From Lutibacter sp. (GTDB taxonomy: Bacteria; Bacteroidota; Bacteroidia; Flavobacteriales; Flavobacteriaceae): a stretch of 64,000 nt of DNA. The stretch lies in NCBI RefSeq assembly GCF_016342705.1, contig NZ_JAEINV010000009.1, positions 1-64,000 on the forward strand. The letters are read 5' to 3'. The translations under genes and the position numbers were made by a program. Shown here one piece after another: positions 39,140 to 46,679 of this stretch. Under the pieces are notes generated by a model. The model searched no databases, had not been told where the DNA came from, and saw nothing but the letters and a program-made list of their open reading frames with translations. Each line of letters starts with the position of its first letter. The stretch's first letter is position 1.

Positions 39140-40393
39140 TTATCTTTTTTGTCCGCACTTCGGACAGAATTTAGTTGATGGTGCTAATTGAGTACTGCAG
39201 CGTGAACATTTATCATCCGCTTGCTGTTTTCCACAATTTCCACAAAAGCTACTTCCAGCAGCAAGGGGTGTATTACAATTAGTACATAAAACTGTTTCAC
39301 TTTGGAGCTGAGTACCACAACTCACACAGCGTTGTGCACTTTTGTCATTATCTGTTCCGCATTTTGGACAAGCGTCATAAGGATCGCCACAATGAGAACA
39401 GAAACGATGGGAACTTGGAAATTTCTTTGAGCAATTTGAACAATAAACTTCTCTTATTTGATTTACGGGTTGATTTGTTCCTCCTTGTTGTCCTTGATTA
39501 GTGCTTACAAAGGCTGGCTGATTATATTGAGGCTGCATTACCCCTCCACTTGCACCGCCTAAACCACCCATCATATTTGTTGCAATTACAGCTCCCATTA
39601 TTCCAGAATTACTATTAGCTAAACCGTCAACAGCATCTTTTGCAACGTCAAATGCTTTTTCTTGTTGCCAAGTGTAACCCCCGATTGATTGAGCACTTTG
39701 CCTTGAAATTGCATCTAAAACTCTTCTGCCCACCTCCGTTGTGCTGTCAACTTCAATACTTGTAACATAAAATTTTGTCAATTCTAAACCAAGATTTTCC
39801 CAAAACGGAAGCATAATAGTTTTTAAATGTTCTGAAATATTATCTAAATGAGCTGAAATTTGCTTTAGCCCTATTTTGTTATTTATCATGAACTGCAAAA
39901 TCGTAGATTTTGTTTTTGTAGAAAATTCTCCAAAAAATTGGTCTGTCAGGTCATTTTGGTCAAATGAATTCTTAGCCCCAACAATCTTGATAAGAAATCT
40001 TTCAGAATCATTAATTTTTAAACCATATCTACCATTTGAAATAAGAGGAATACCTGTATTGTAGTCAGTATCATGAATATCCATTCTGTCTATCGACCAA
40101 TCAATATTATAAGGTTGTAATTTATTTACAAACCAAACTTCTGCTGTGAATGGATTTTTACTACCAAATGGCAAACCGTATAAACTTCTAAGAATAGGTA
40201 AGTTTTCGGTATTTAAGGTATGCTTACCTGGACCGAATTTCCCAACAATTTGCCCTTTTGAGAACAAAATTGCTTCTTGCGATTCTTGCACAATAAGCTG
40301 TGTATATGTGCTAAGATTCGTCTCTGGAAACCTATAAGCATATATGGTTTGATTTCCTTGAGGAGTCCAACGTACTAGATCAATTATTGCCAT
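39140..40393 (-). CDS. SPFH-domain protein (YdjI/virion-core-like) with four zinc ribbons
   Basis: 417 residues, first gene of the six-gene operon. Residues 1 to about 230 form an SPFH (band-7) domain of the YdjI subgroup: QLIVQESQEAILFSKGQIVG, FGPGKHTLNTENLP and FYVTSIEVDS. A Gly/Met-rich hinge (ATNMMGGLGGASGGVMQ) leads to residues 318-414, where eight CxxC knuckles form four zinc ribbons (CSNC..CSHC, CPKC..CVSC, CTNC..CGNC, CSRC..CPKC). SPFH proteins form membrane-associated rings; in Bacillus subtilis YdjI recruits PspA to damaged membrane. No membrane helix is present, so association would be peripheral. No clear promoter was found upstream. Confidence 0.88.
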   Translation of the reverse strand: MAIIDLVRWTPQGNQTIYAYRFPETNLSTYTQLIVQESQEAILFSKGQIVGKFGPGKHTLNTENLPILRSLYGLPFGSKNPFTAEVWFVNKLQPYNIDWSIDRMDIHDTDYNTGIPLISNGRYGLKINDSERFLIKIVGAKNSFDQNDLTDQFFGEFSTKTKSTILQFMINNKIGLKQISAHLDNISEHLKTIMLPFWENLGLELTKFYVTSIEVDSTTEVGRRVLDAISRQSAQSIGGYTWQQEKAFDVAKDAVDGLANSNSGIMGAVIATNMMGGLGGASGGVMQPQYNQPAFVSTNQGQQGGTNQPVNQIREVYCSNCSKKFPSSHRFCSHCGDPYDACPKCGTDNDKSAQRCVSCGTQLQSETVLCTNCNTPLAAGSSFCGNCGKQQADDKCSRCSTQLAPSTKFCPKCGQKR

Positions 40394-41106
40394 AATTATT
40401 TAATTTAAAGTTTATACTTGTTAATTTGATTTTTTCATGTGGGTTAGTAAGAAATGGTTCTTTGACTTTTGCGCAGCATTACTTTGAGTGTCGGGAAAAA
40501 AGGTAATGTGCCATTTATGTGTTGGCTCTTAAAAAACAAAAATGTGGGTAGTAAAACATAAAACTTTATAGGGTCGGAAAGTGTGGTCGGCAGTCATTCC
40601 GATTTGTCTTTGTTTTCTATCTTTGTAAGCGGTATTGTCAATTTTCATGTCGCTATCTTTTTTCTTAAACTTGTCGCTAACTATACATATCCATAATAAA
40701 TATTCTCTTATCCATTTAAATCTTTGGAATAAAACAATATTTAGCTTATCCCAATAACTAATTAACTTTTAAGATACTCCACAACAAACATCTGAAACTA
40801 TGAATAGTTTAGTTCATATAAATTTAAAATGTATGGTAATTTTTTAGCAATCATCTTTATAAGGTAATTCAAGAAATGAAATTAAGTGGTTTTATTGAAA
40901 ATATTTATAACTTTTATCAAGTACCGAAGCTATATATAAAAAAGTATAATTTATTACGGAAAACCGTAAAGCAATAATAAATTTCTATTGTACTTTTTTT
41001 AAATCAAACTAATAAGCCCAAGATTAAAATAAATTTGGGTAGTCAGGGATTAAATGTAAATGTTAATTTAAATAAATTATTGTTTGATTTAGATAGATTG
41101 GAACGC
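40394..41106. other. Gene-free segment upstream of the SPFH operon
   Basis: About 700 bp without a credible gene. It must contain the promoter of the minus-strand SPFH operon, but I find no TAnnTTTG in the right orientation. The part 40440-40670 is richer in G than its surroundings and may be a remnant of another sequence. A TATCTTTG lies on the plus strand at 40618-40625 without a downstream ORF, and a small hairpin TTACGG-AAAA-CCGTAA at 40954-40969. An untranslated RNA cannot be excluded. Confidence 0.5.
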
Positions 41107-41122
41107 AACATGAAATCATGTT
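41107..41122. repeat. Inverted repeat AACATGA-AA-TCATGTT
   Basis: A perfect 7-bp inverted repeat with a 2-bp centre, about 35 bp before the 32-bp tandem units, which also contain ACATG and CATGTT. Possible protein-binding site. Confidence 0.6.
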
Positions 41123-41155
41123 ACAACAATATCAACTTCCTTTGCAATTAAGTTT

Positions 41156-41251
41156 CAACGAAGAATAATTACATGTTGCAACGCCTGCAACGAAGAATCA
41201 ACACATGTTGCAACGCCTGCAGCGAATTCTTAATTATGTGTTGCAACAAAC
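41156..41251. repeat. Three 32-bp tandem units centred on the palindrome GTTGCAAC
   Basis: Units at 41156-41187 and 41188-41219 are nearly identical (both start CAACGAAGAAT and end ACATGTTGCAACGCCTG); a degenerate third unit runs 41220-41251. The 8-bp palindrome GTTGCAAC falls at 41175, 41207 and 41240. The arrangement suits repeated binding by a dimeric protein, as in an operator or origin. There are no unique spacers, so it is not CRISPR. Confidence 0.85.
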
Positions 41252-41498
41252 AATTATATTAAATTCATTTAACTTTAATTGAAATAAAAACTCTAAAGTC
41301 ATTGCCTTTAAAGATAAAGCCCGACAGGAATTATACTTTAGAGATAAAACGTATTTTAAGGAATTACCCAAGTTCCGTTATGCAAAAATAATTTATATTG
41401 TTCTAAGGATGAACTTAAAAATAGGAAATTCAAAAATCATTTTTATACACATTCAACTTTTATAGTTTTTTACACTATCAATTCTGTTGCATTTCACC

Positions 41499-41635
41499 CC
41501 TCAAGTCGCCCTCAAAACTCCCTCAAAACTCCCTCAAAACTCCCTCAAACTATCCTCAAGTTACCCTCAAGTTACCCTCAATTATTCCTCAGATCACCCT
41601 CAACAACCCCTCAACCCTTATACAGTATGGCCTCA
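41499..41635. repeat. Iteron-like array: 12 CCTCA motifs on an 11-bp lattice
   Basis: CCTCA (mostly CCCTCAA) begins at 41499, 41510, 41521, 41532, 41543, 41554, 41565, 41576, 41587, 41598 and 41609, each exactly 11 bp apart, and again at 41631 with one position skipped. Bases between motifs vary (AAACT, GTTA, ATTATT), so the spacing is conserved more than the filler. All copies face the same side of the helix. The period is not a multiple of three and no frame crosses it. It lies about 400 bp 3' of the helicase gene, where the iterons of satellite origins lie. Confidence 0.9.
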
Positions 41636-41717
41636 GTAGTTTTATTGAATTACTCATAGCTTTTCATTAAACCAAATAATCTTATTAAAAGTCACCAATT
41701 TTTTATAAAAGGGTATC

Positions 41718-41745
41718 ATAAAAAAGCTCCCTGAAAAGGGAGCTT
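41718..41745 (-). terminator. Terminator reading from the helicase gene
   Basis: An 8-bp perfect stem (AAGCTCCC / GGGAGCTT, 41724-41745) with a 6-nt loop, followed on the minus strand by TTTTTTAT. It is about 290 bp past the helicase stop codon and would isolate the replication operon from the SPFH operon. Confidence 0.78.
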
Positions 41746-41765
41746 AAAAAATTGCTATGAAAAAG

Positions 41766-41786
41766 AATATGGTATAATACCATATT
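41766..41786. repeat. Perfect 21-bp inverted repeat
   Basis: AATATGGTAT and ATACCATATT flank a single A. No T-run follows, so a protein-binding site is more likely than a terminator. It sits in the AT-rich stretch between the two motif arrays. Confidence 0.7.
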
Positions 41787-41826
41787 AAACAAACATATAA
41801 AATTCTAATAACAAATCAAAATGTTG

Positions 41827-42028
41827 TGTTGACTTGTTGAAAATTCACATACATTACTTGTTTTCAATTGCTTAACTCTCAACATTTATTCAACATAGTG
41901 TCAACAATTGAAATATCACAAATTTTAATAGTTTTTTAAAAGTCAATTTGTTGACGAATTGTTGAACTAAAGTTATCATACAAAATTCTGATATACAATG
42001 TATTGTAACCAAATTCAACAATTCAACA
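41827..42028. repeat. Cluster of nine TCAACA/TGTTGA hexamers, several 11 bp apart
   Basis: TGTTGA occurs at 41827, 41835, 41949 and 41960; its complement TCAACA at 41879, 41890, 41901, 42015 and 42023. The runs 41879-41890-41901 and 41949-41960 keep 11-bp spacing. The cluster abuts the 3' end of the helicase gene (stop at 42034) in AT-rich DNA, consistent with a second set of initiator sites or an unwinding region. Confidence 0.72.
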
Positions 42029-42033
42029 ACCAT

Positions 42034-43233
42034 TTACTCTTTTATAAAATCTCTTTTATAAAATGTAAAATACCTTCCTTTTTGTTTAATTTCTTCAGCG
42101 TAATAATCTCCAGATGAAGGATTCGTGGTTTGAAAATATTTGGAATAGGATCCATTCTTACTTTCTACTTCAAAATACTCCTTTAAAACTTCTGAAATTT
42201 TAGCTGTTGAAACTCTTACATTGTTTTTTGATAAAACTTCAACCAAATCACCCAATGAATATTTCAACTCTTCCTTTTCATATTTTATGAAATCTTCAAT
42301 TAAAATTTCTTCAATTTCCTTATTCAAATAGGTTTTATTTCCTTTTACCAGTTTTAATAACGCTTCTGTGTAAATTTGTTCTTTTGTAAACCACATTCTA
42401 GTACGTTTTTTGGCACTTATTCTTCTTTCTTTTAGGTAATACATAAAATATGGCAACTCTTCTTTCAGCTCCTCTAACAAATTTGGATTTTCATCTTGAT
42501 CTGGTAATCTAGGAACTTTCCTTACCCAGTAACGAATTTCATCTTTATCTACAATTATAAAATTTTCTTCGTTGTTAGAGCATAAAATAAATTTACCAAA
42601 AAAGTAACCTTCAACTTTATCCACTCCTTTTGATTCTGTTTTATAACTCTGGGCTGTAGATAGGTTTTTTATTCGTTCACTATCTTCTTTTTTATCAAGT
42701 AATACTTCATCAACTGAAATTATAAGTTTAGCGGCCCAGTCTGCATTAAATCGGCTTCTAAAATCTTCATTTTTATTAATAGTCATATTCCCTTGAAAGA
42801 CAAATTTCAGCCAATTTAAAAAGGTAGTTTTACCTGTTTTCCGTTCTCCACTAACTAAACATAGTATTGGAAGTACTTGATTAGGATAATGCCATAAAAT
42901 TGACAAATAGTCCAGTCCAAAATTATATTGGTCTCCAAAAATATGTTTTAAGAAGCCCTTAGTCTTTAAAAAACTTCCCATTAAAAAAGTGTGATCCACT
43001 TTTTCGTACTTGTTATAAAATCCTTTTATTTCTTGCTCATACTCATTATGTGATGGTATTAAACAAAATCCATCGTACTTTTTGATTTCTTGTAAAAAAT
43101 CTTTTCCTTCATCTGTAACAATTTCACTTTTTTTCCATTTTAAAAGTGTATTATAAGTATCTCCACTAAAAAGGGGAACTTGCCCCTTTTTGTAGTAATC
43201 TGTTCCAATTCTAAGATAGCTATTCTTCATCAT
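42034..43233 (-). CDS. D5/SF3-type replicative helicase (DUF5906-like) of the element
   Basis: 399 residues. Walker A is GERKTGKTT (about 129-137), Walker B LIISVDEVLL (about 173-182), and the sensor-like region FFGKFILCSNNEENF follows, as in superfamily 3 helicases of plasmids, phages and satellites. No primase domain precedes it; the first 110 residues are unassigned. The C-terminal 130 residues may bind DNA. It overlaps the upstream gene by 14 bp. The repeat arrays lie just 3' of it, so I infer that it initiates replication of the excised element there. Confidence 0.83.
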   Translation of the reverse strand: MMKNSYLRIGTDYYKKGQVPLFSGDTYNTLLKWKKSEIVTDEGKDFLQEIKKYDGFCLIPSHNEYEQEIKGFYNKYEKVDHTFLMGSFLKTKGFLKHIFGDQYNFGLDYLSILWHYPNQVLPILCLVSGERKTGKTTFLNWLKFVFQGNMTINKNEDFRSRFNADWAAKLIISVDEVLLDKKEDSERIKNLSTAQSYKTESKGVDKVEGYFFGKFILCSNNEENFIIVDKDEIRYWVRKVPRLPDQDENPNLLEELKEELPYFMYYLKERRISAKKRTRMWFTKEQIYTEALLKLVKGNKTYLNKEIEEILIEDFIKYEKEELKYSLGDLVEVLSKNNVRVSTAKISEVLKEYFEVESKNGSYSKYFQTTNPSSGDYYAEEIKQKGRYFTFYKRDFIKE

Positions 43234-43573
43234 TCAATATTTCTTTATCAATTAATATTTTAATGCGTCCCATCTTAGAAGGATCTGGATTCCTTTTAAA
43301 TGCAATTATCAGATTAAATCCATCAAGTTCTCCAAAAGCTTCTTTATATAATTTTTTCATTTCTAAATAAATTGTATTAAAATAGGCTTTAGGCTCAGCA
43401 ATTATAAGTGACTTTATTAAACTAATTCTATTTAATAGTTTTTCAAATAGCCATACAAGAATTGAATTTTTATTGTTGTCCAATTTTGCTCTACTTAGAT
43501 CTGTTTCAATTTCTGATAATTGATAATCTATATCACTCATATAACTATCAGTAGGTTTTTTCATTGCATCCAT
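43220..43573 (-). CDS. Small unknown protein of the element's replication operon
   Basis: 117 residues, not recognised. The sequence is largely helical (YQLSEIETDLSRAKLDNNK, then SILVWLFEKLLNRISLIKS) with the C-terminal NLIIAFKRNPDPSKMGRIKI. Its start overlaps the HTH gene stop by one base (TAATG) and its end overlaps the helicase start by 14 bp, so all three are translated together. A helicase loader or regulatory partner is possible but unproven. Confidence 0.7.
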   Translation of the reverse strand: MDAMKKPTDSYMSDIDYQLSEIETDLSRAKLDNNKNSILVWLFEKLLNRISLIKSLIIAEPKAYFNTIYLEMKKLYKEAFGELDGFNLIIAFKRNPDPSKMGRIKILIDKEILNDEE

Positions 43574-43866
43574 TATCTTCTGTATTTTAGTGATTTAACT
43601 TCTGATAAAGAATTTTCAAGATCATCACAATTAATGACAATGCGTCTACCTATTTTCTCAGCTTTTATAAATCCCTTCTTAATGTAATTGTGGACTGTTA
43701 ATTCTGTAACATTTAATTTTTTTGCTACTTCTTTAACAGTTAAATTAGATTTAGTAGGTTTTAAGTTTTCTTCAATTAATATTTTTAGACTTTCCATTTG
43801 AGCACTGACACTCATCTCCAAAAGAGTTTTTAACTCTTCTGAAGTAGTTAATATAATTTTATTCAT
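43573..43866 (-). CDS. Excisionase-like helix-turn-helix protein
   Basis: 97 residues. The HTH_17/MerR-like winged helix is clear: LTVKEVAKKLNVTELTVHNY followed by IKKGFIKAEKIGRRIVINCDDLE. An N-terminal helix of about 40 residues precedes it. Such proteins act as excisionases or regulators in Bacteroidota integrative elements. It is first in the operon HTH, 117-aa protein, helicase. Two tandem copies of AACAGCTAATT upstream (44009-44030) are a candidate binding site. Confidence 0.85.
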   Translation of the reverse strand: MNKIILTTSEELKTLLEMSVSAQMESLKILIEENLKPTKSNLTVKEVAKKLNVTELTVHNYIKKGFIKAEKIGRRIVINCDDLENSLSEVKSLKYRR

Positions 43867-44008
43867 TTTTTTTTAATGATTATTTTTGTTATTAATTGAA
43901 TCATAGCGCGACCGGTCATTGCTTGACTCCTATAACAAAAATGCCATGATCTCCGAAACGAAAAAACTAAGAAAAAAGTTAAACTTTTAAATTTTTCAAA
44001 ACTACCAT

Positions 44009-44030
44009 AACAGCTAATTAACAGCTAATT
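44009..44030. repeat. Two exact tandem copies of AACAGCTAATT
   Basis: An 11-bp unit repeated without gap, about 145 bp upstream of the HTH gene, in the 233-bp space between it and the 386-aa gene. The spacing again equals one helical turn. Candidate operator or excisionase site. The same gap holds the palindrome GACCGGTC (43910-43917). Confidence 0.7.
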
Positions 44031-44099
44031 ACATAATCAAAAGCTTAAAATTGGAAGAATAAAACAAGGAATTTACGAGGAAAAATAAAATTTTTATTT

Positions 44100-45260
44100 C
44101 TAAAAATACCTCTTTGCTATATCAAGACATAAAATATCTATTATATTTTTAGTTTTTGCCCATTGATTAGCCTTTTTATAATCTCTAATATAATTTTTTT
44201 GGAAATTATTGTCAATTGGCGAATAATCAATATAAAACTTACGGGTTAAAACACTCAAATACACGTCTTTTCTATTTCTAAATTCAGAAAGAAAGAATGG
44301 TTTTATTTTCTCAAGTAAATAACCAATCTCTCTCTTACCAAGAGCATCGGAATTTAAGTTTATGGGTTCTAAATTTTGAATACTCATAATTGAAGCAAAG
44401 TAGCTCCAATTCTCTTTTACAACATTGTGCTTTTGCAGAAAATCAAACAGAACTTTAAGAGCTGGATAATTATCTCCCCAATACAACTCATTAAATTGAC
44501 AAACAGGTGTGTAATCATTTTTTGAAATTTCATATTTTAAAATTTCTATATAGTTCAAAAGGGATTCCTTTTCAACACTAAAAAATTTCAATTTGGTATT
44601 TAAATCAAATATATTATCTCTATATTTTTCTACCTCTTTTTCTAAAATTAAAGAATCATTAAATATTTGAATATTATTATTTGTTAATTCTTCAATTCTA
44701 GCATCATAATTATTAATAACCCTTTTAATCCTAGATCTAAATTCATTTAACTCATCCTCTAAAATAGTAAATACTCCTACTTCAAAATTATCAATTATAG
44801 GTAGTTGTATTTTTCCATTATACTTATAATCATTATTAATGTAATAAATTATATCCTTCGCCCGATTAAAAAGGGTAATATTTTTCAAACTTATTTTTAT
44901 TGATGTTTTTAATTTATCAATAAACCTTTGCTCCGTTAATATACTTTGTTTATGATGAAAATCATAAAAGAATAAAGAAGCTGCTGCAAACCTTTCCCTT
45001 TCATTTAATCTTAATATTTTATATGATAAATTGTTTTCACACAAATGATTTATTAAATGGTAATTGGAGTTTAAGTCTTCCAAATAATTTACCTTCCAAT
45101 TTAGAATACATTTATATAGTATATTTTTATCAAATGATTCTTCAGTAAATTCTTCCAAAAAGGAATTATACTCTTTTTCAGCCTCTTCAACACCCTCCTT
45201 CTCTGCTTCAACAATAATCTCCACTAACTGATTTATTTTTTCCCTGTCAATTTTTATCAT
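44100..45260 (-). CDS. Unknown 386-residue protein next to the integrase
   Basis: Not recognised with confidence. The first 60 residues are acidic and helical (IVEAEKEGVEEAEKEYNSFL). A coiled coil lies around 185-245, and the end (ELYWGDNYPALKVLFDFLQK, then LTRKFYIDYS) recalls the C-terminal layout of RteC-type regulators of Bacteroides conjugative transposons, though the match is weak. It starts 9 bp after the integrase stop, so the two are co-transcribed. Soluble; no membrane segment. A role in control of excision or as immunity gene is possible. Confidence 0.7.
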   Translation of the reverse strand: MIKIDREKINQLVEIIVEAEKEGVEEAEKEYNSFLEEFTEESFDKNILYKCILNWKVNYLEDLNSNYHLINHLCENNLSYKILRLNERERFAAASLFFYDFHHKQSILTEQRFIDKLKTSIKISLKNITLFNRAKDIIYYINNDYKYNGKIQLPIIDNFEVGVFTILEDELNEFRSRIKRVINNYDARIEELTNNNIQIFNDSLILEKEVEKYRDNIFDLNTKLKFFSVEKESLLNYIEILKYEISKNDYTPVCQFNELYWGDNYPALKVLFDFLQKHNVVKENWSYFASIMSIQNLEPINLNSDALGKREIGYLLEKIKPFFLSEFRNRKDVYLSVLTRKFYIDYSPIDNNFQKNYIRDYKKANQWAKTKNIIDILCLDIAKRYF

Positions 45261-45269
45261 AGCATTACT

Positions 45270-46517
45270 TTATAGCTTCCAGACATTTTCCATAAAATTT
45301 TTCTTATCCTCCTCATTAGGTTTATAATACTTATTAAAAACCTCAAGACTTTTATGTCCCGTAAACTCCATAATAACTTTATCTGGAATTTTTTTGTTTT
45401 TCATAACAGTGATAAAGGTTCTACGAGCAGTGTGTGAAGAGATTCGTTCATAAAATGGTTGGACTGTATCAATAATTTCATTTCCAACTCTAGTAACCTT
45501 TTTAATATTCTGATCAAACTTTAATTCCTCAAATACATCTTTAATATATTCATTAAATTTTTGAGTGGAAATGATTGGTAATTCATAATCATATTTCTCT
45601 AAAATCTCCAATGAAAAATCATTTAACGGAATTTTTAATTGTTTGTCTTTATTTTTCTTATCAGTAACTTTTATGTAACCATCCTCAATGTCATTTTTAC
45701 ATACTTTAGAATAATTACTTATCCTCATTCCTGTTGAACAACCAAAAACAAACAAATCTCTTACTCGTTGTAACTTCGGCTTTTCACTTAAATCACTTTC
45801 ATAAATTTCTTTTACTTGCTCTAACGATAATGCAATTTCATCTGTTACTTGTGGTTTTGGTGATTTGAAATTTTTAAATTCAGCTTTATATGTATAATTT
45901 TTTTCTAACGACCAATTTAAAAATGTTTTTAATAATCCCACATTCCTTCTAAGTGTGTTTGCTGAATGTTTCCTAATAGTAATACAGTAATTTAAAAACG
46001 AATTATAAAAATCTTGATCTATTTTATTGAAAATTAAATTAAACTTAGTATTAGCTTTAAAATCTTCTAAAATCGTTTTTAGGTACTCATATCTTTTAAT
46101 AGTACTTGGAGAATTAGCACTATCTGATTTATCATTCTTTTTTTCTTGTATAAACAAATCATAAACCTCAAAAAATTTACTTGAATTTTTTTTTACTTTT
46201 TTAAAATGTTTATCAAATTCATCACGTACAATTTCAATATCAATATCCTGATTAGAATTTTTATATCTATTCACAAGTTCAATAAAAAAATTAGAATATC
46301 TATCTAGCTGCTTTTTAACTGTTCTTTGAACTTCTGCATCCTTAGTTCTTCCAGTTAAATTATTTGGTTGCCTATATTTAAAATCCCAATCTTTTGAATG
46401 AATAGTTTCACCAGTTGAATAAACAAACTTCTTTCCTTCATTTTTAAAATAGGAAGAAAAATAAATTAAAGTCTCCTTATCCTCCTTTGGATTTTTCAAA
46501 TTAAAAGTATATCTCAT
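45270..46517 (-). CDS. Tyrosine recombinase (integrase) of the element
   Basis: The frame is open to an ATG at 46565, but MRYTFNLKNP at 46517 matches the usual beginning of Bacteroidota phage-type integrases and I use it (about 415 residues). An N-terminal Arm-DNA-binding domain and a SAM-like core-binding domain (about 100-200) precede the catalytic domain. Catalytic residues are visible: GCSTGMRISNY (Arg), TDKKNKDKQLKIPL (Lys), SSHTARRTFIT (His-x-x-Arg), FTGHKSLEVFNKYY (His and nucleophile Tyr). Its start is about 145 bp from attR, a standard arrangement. It should catalyse integration at the tRNA-Ser 3' end and, with the HTH protein, excision. Confidence 0.93.
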   Translation of the reverse strand: MRYTFNLKNPKEDKETLIYFSSYFKNEGKKFVYSTGETIHSKDWDFKYRQPNNLTGRTKDAEVQRTVKKQLDRYSNFFIELVNRYKNSNQDIDIEIVRDEFDKHFKKVKKNSSKFFEVYDLFIQEKKNDKSDSANSPSTIKRYEYLKTILEDFKANTKFNLIFNKIDQDFYNSFLNYCITIRKHSANTLRRNVGLLKTFLNWSLEKNYTYKAEFKNFKSPKPQVTDEIALSLEQVKEIYESDLSEKPKLQRVRDLFVFGCSTGMRISNYSKVCKNDIEDGYIKVTDKKNKDKQLKIPLNDFSLEILEKYDYELPIISTQKFNEYIKDVFEELKFDQNIKKVTRVGNEIIDTVQPFYERISSHTARRTFITVMKNKKIPDKVIMEFTGHKSLEVFNKYYKPNEEDKKNFMENVWKL

Positions 46518-46662
46518 TTTAAAGGTGACAATTTTGGTGACAGTAAAGATACATTTTAATATCATTTTTCACCTATATTAAGATAAAAAATTCACTTAAT
46601 AAATGATAAAACCCTATATAATATAGGATTTAAGGCATATTACAATAAAAAAGGTTCAATAA

Positions 46663-46677
46663 CCTCTTTCTCCGCAA
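46663..46677 (+). repeat. Right attachment site (attR)
   Basis: CCTCTTTCTCCGCAA, an exact copy of the tRNA-Ser 3' end at 32958-32972, with no tRNA body upstream. It lies between the integrase start and a terminator that was presumably the original tRNA terminator. Confidence 0.9.
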
Positions 46678-46679
46678 TA

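Larger units (their letters stand above)
32958..46677. mobile_element. Integrative element in tRNA-Ser, about 13.7 kb, satellite-like
   Basis: Bounded by the 15-bp att repeats. All predicted genes lie on the minus strand in the order tyrosine recombinase, 386-aa unknown, excisionase-like HTH, 117-aa unknown, D5/SF3 helicase, a 1.6-kb repeat region, then a six-gene SPFH-centred operon. No conjugation, capsid, terminase or transposase gene is seen. Integrase beside one end, HTH, helicase and iteron-like repeats 3' of the helicase gene make up a replicon like that of phage satellites (PICI/SaPI class); a mobilisable island is the alternative. Mobility depends on helpers not visible here. The remnant tRNA piece on the right and the intact tRNA on the left show orientation. 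Confidence 0.88.

Noticed and set aside
40954-40969. Hairpin TTACGG-AAAA-CCGTAA as a terminator
   Set aside because: The stem is only 6 bp and no T-run follows on either strand.
41156-41251. CRISPR-like short direct repeats
   Set aside because: The 32-bp units abut without unique spacers, only two are well kept, and no cas gene is present.
40394-42033. Retron or reverse-transcriptase-linked RNA
   Set aside because: No reverse transcriptase gene is present in the island, and the repeats are better explained as protein-binding arrays.
32958-46677. Integrative conjugative element
   Set aside because: No relaxase, coupling protein or Tra genes; the size and helicase-iteron layout fit a satellite or mobilisable island better.
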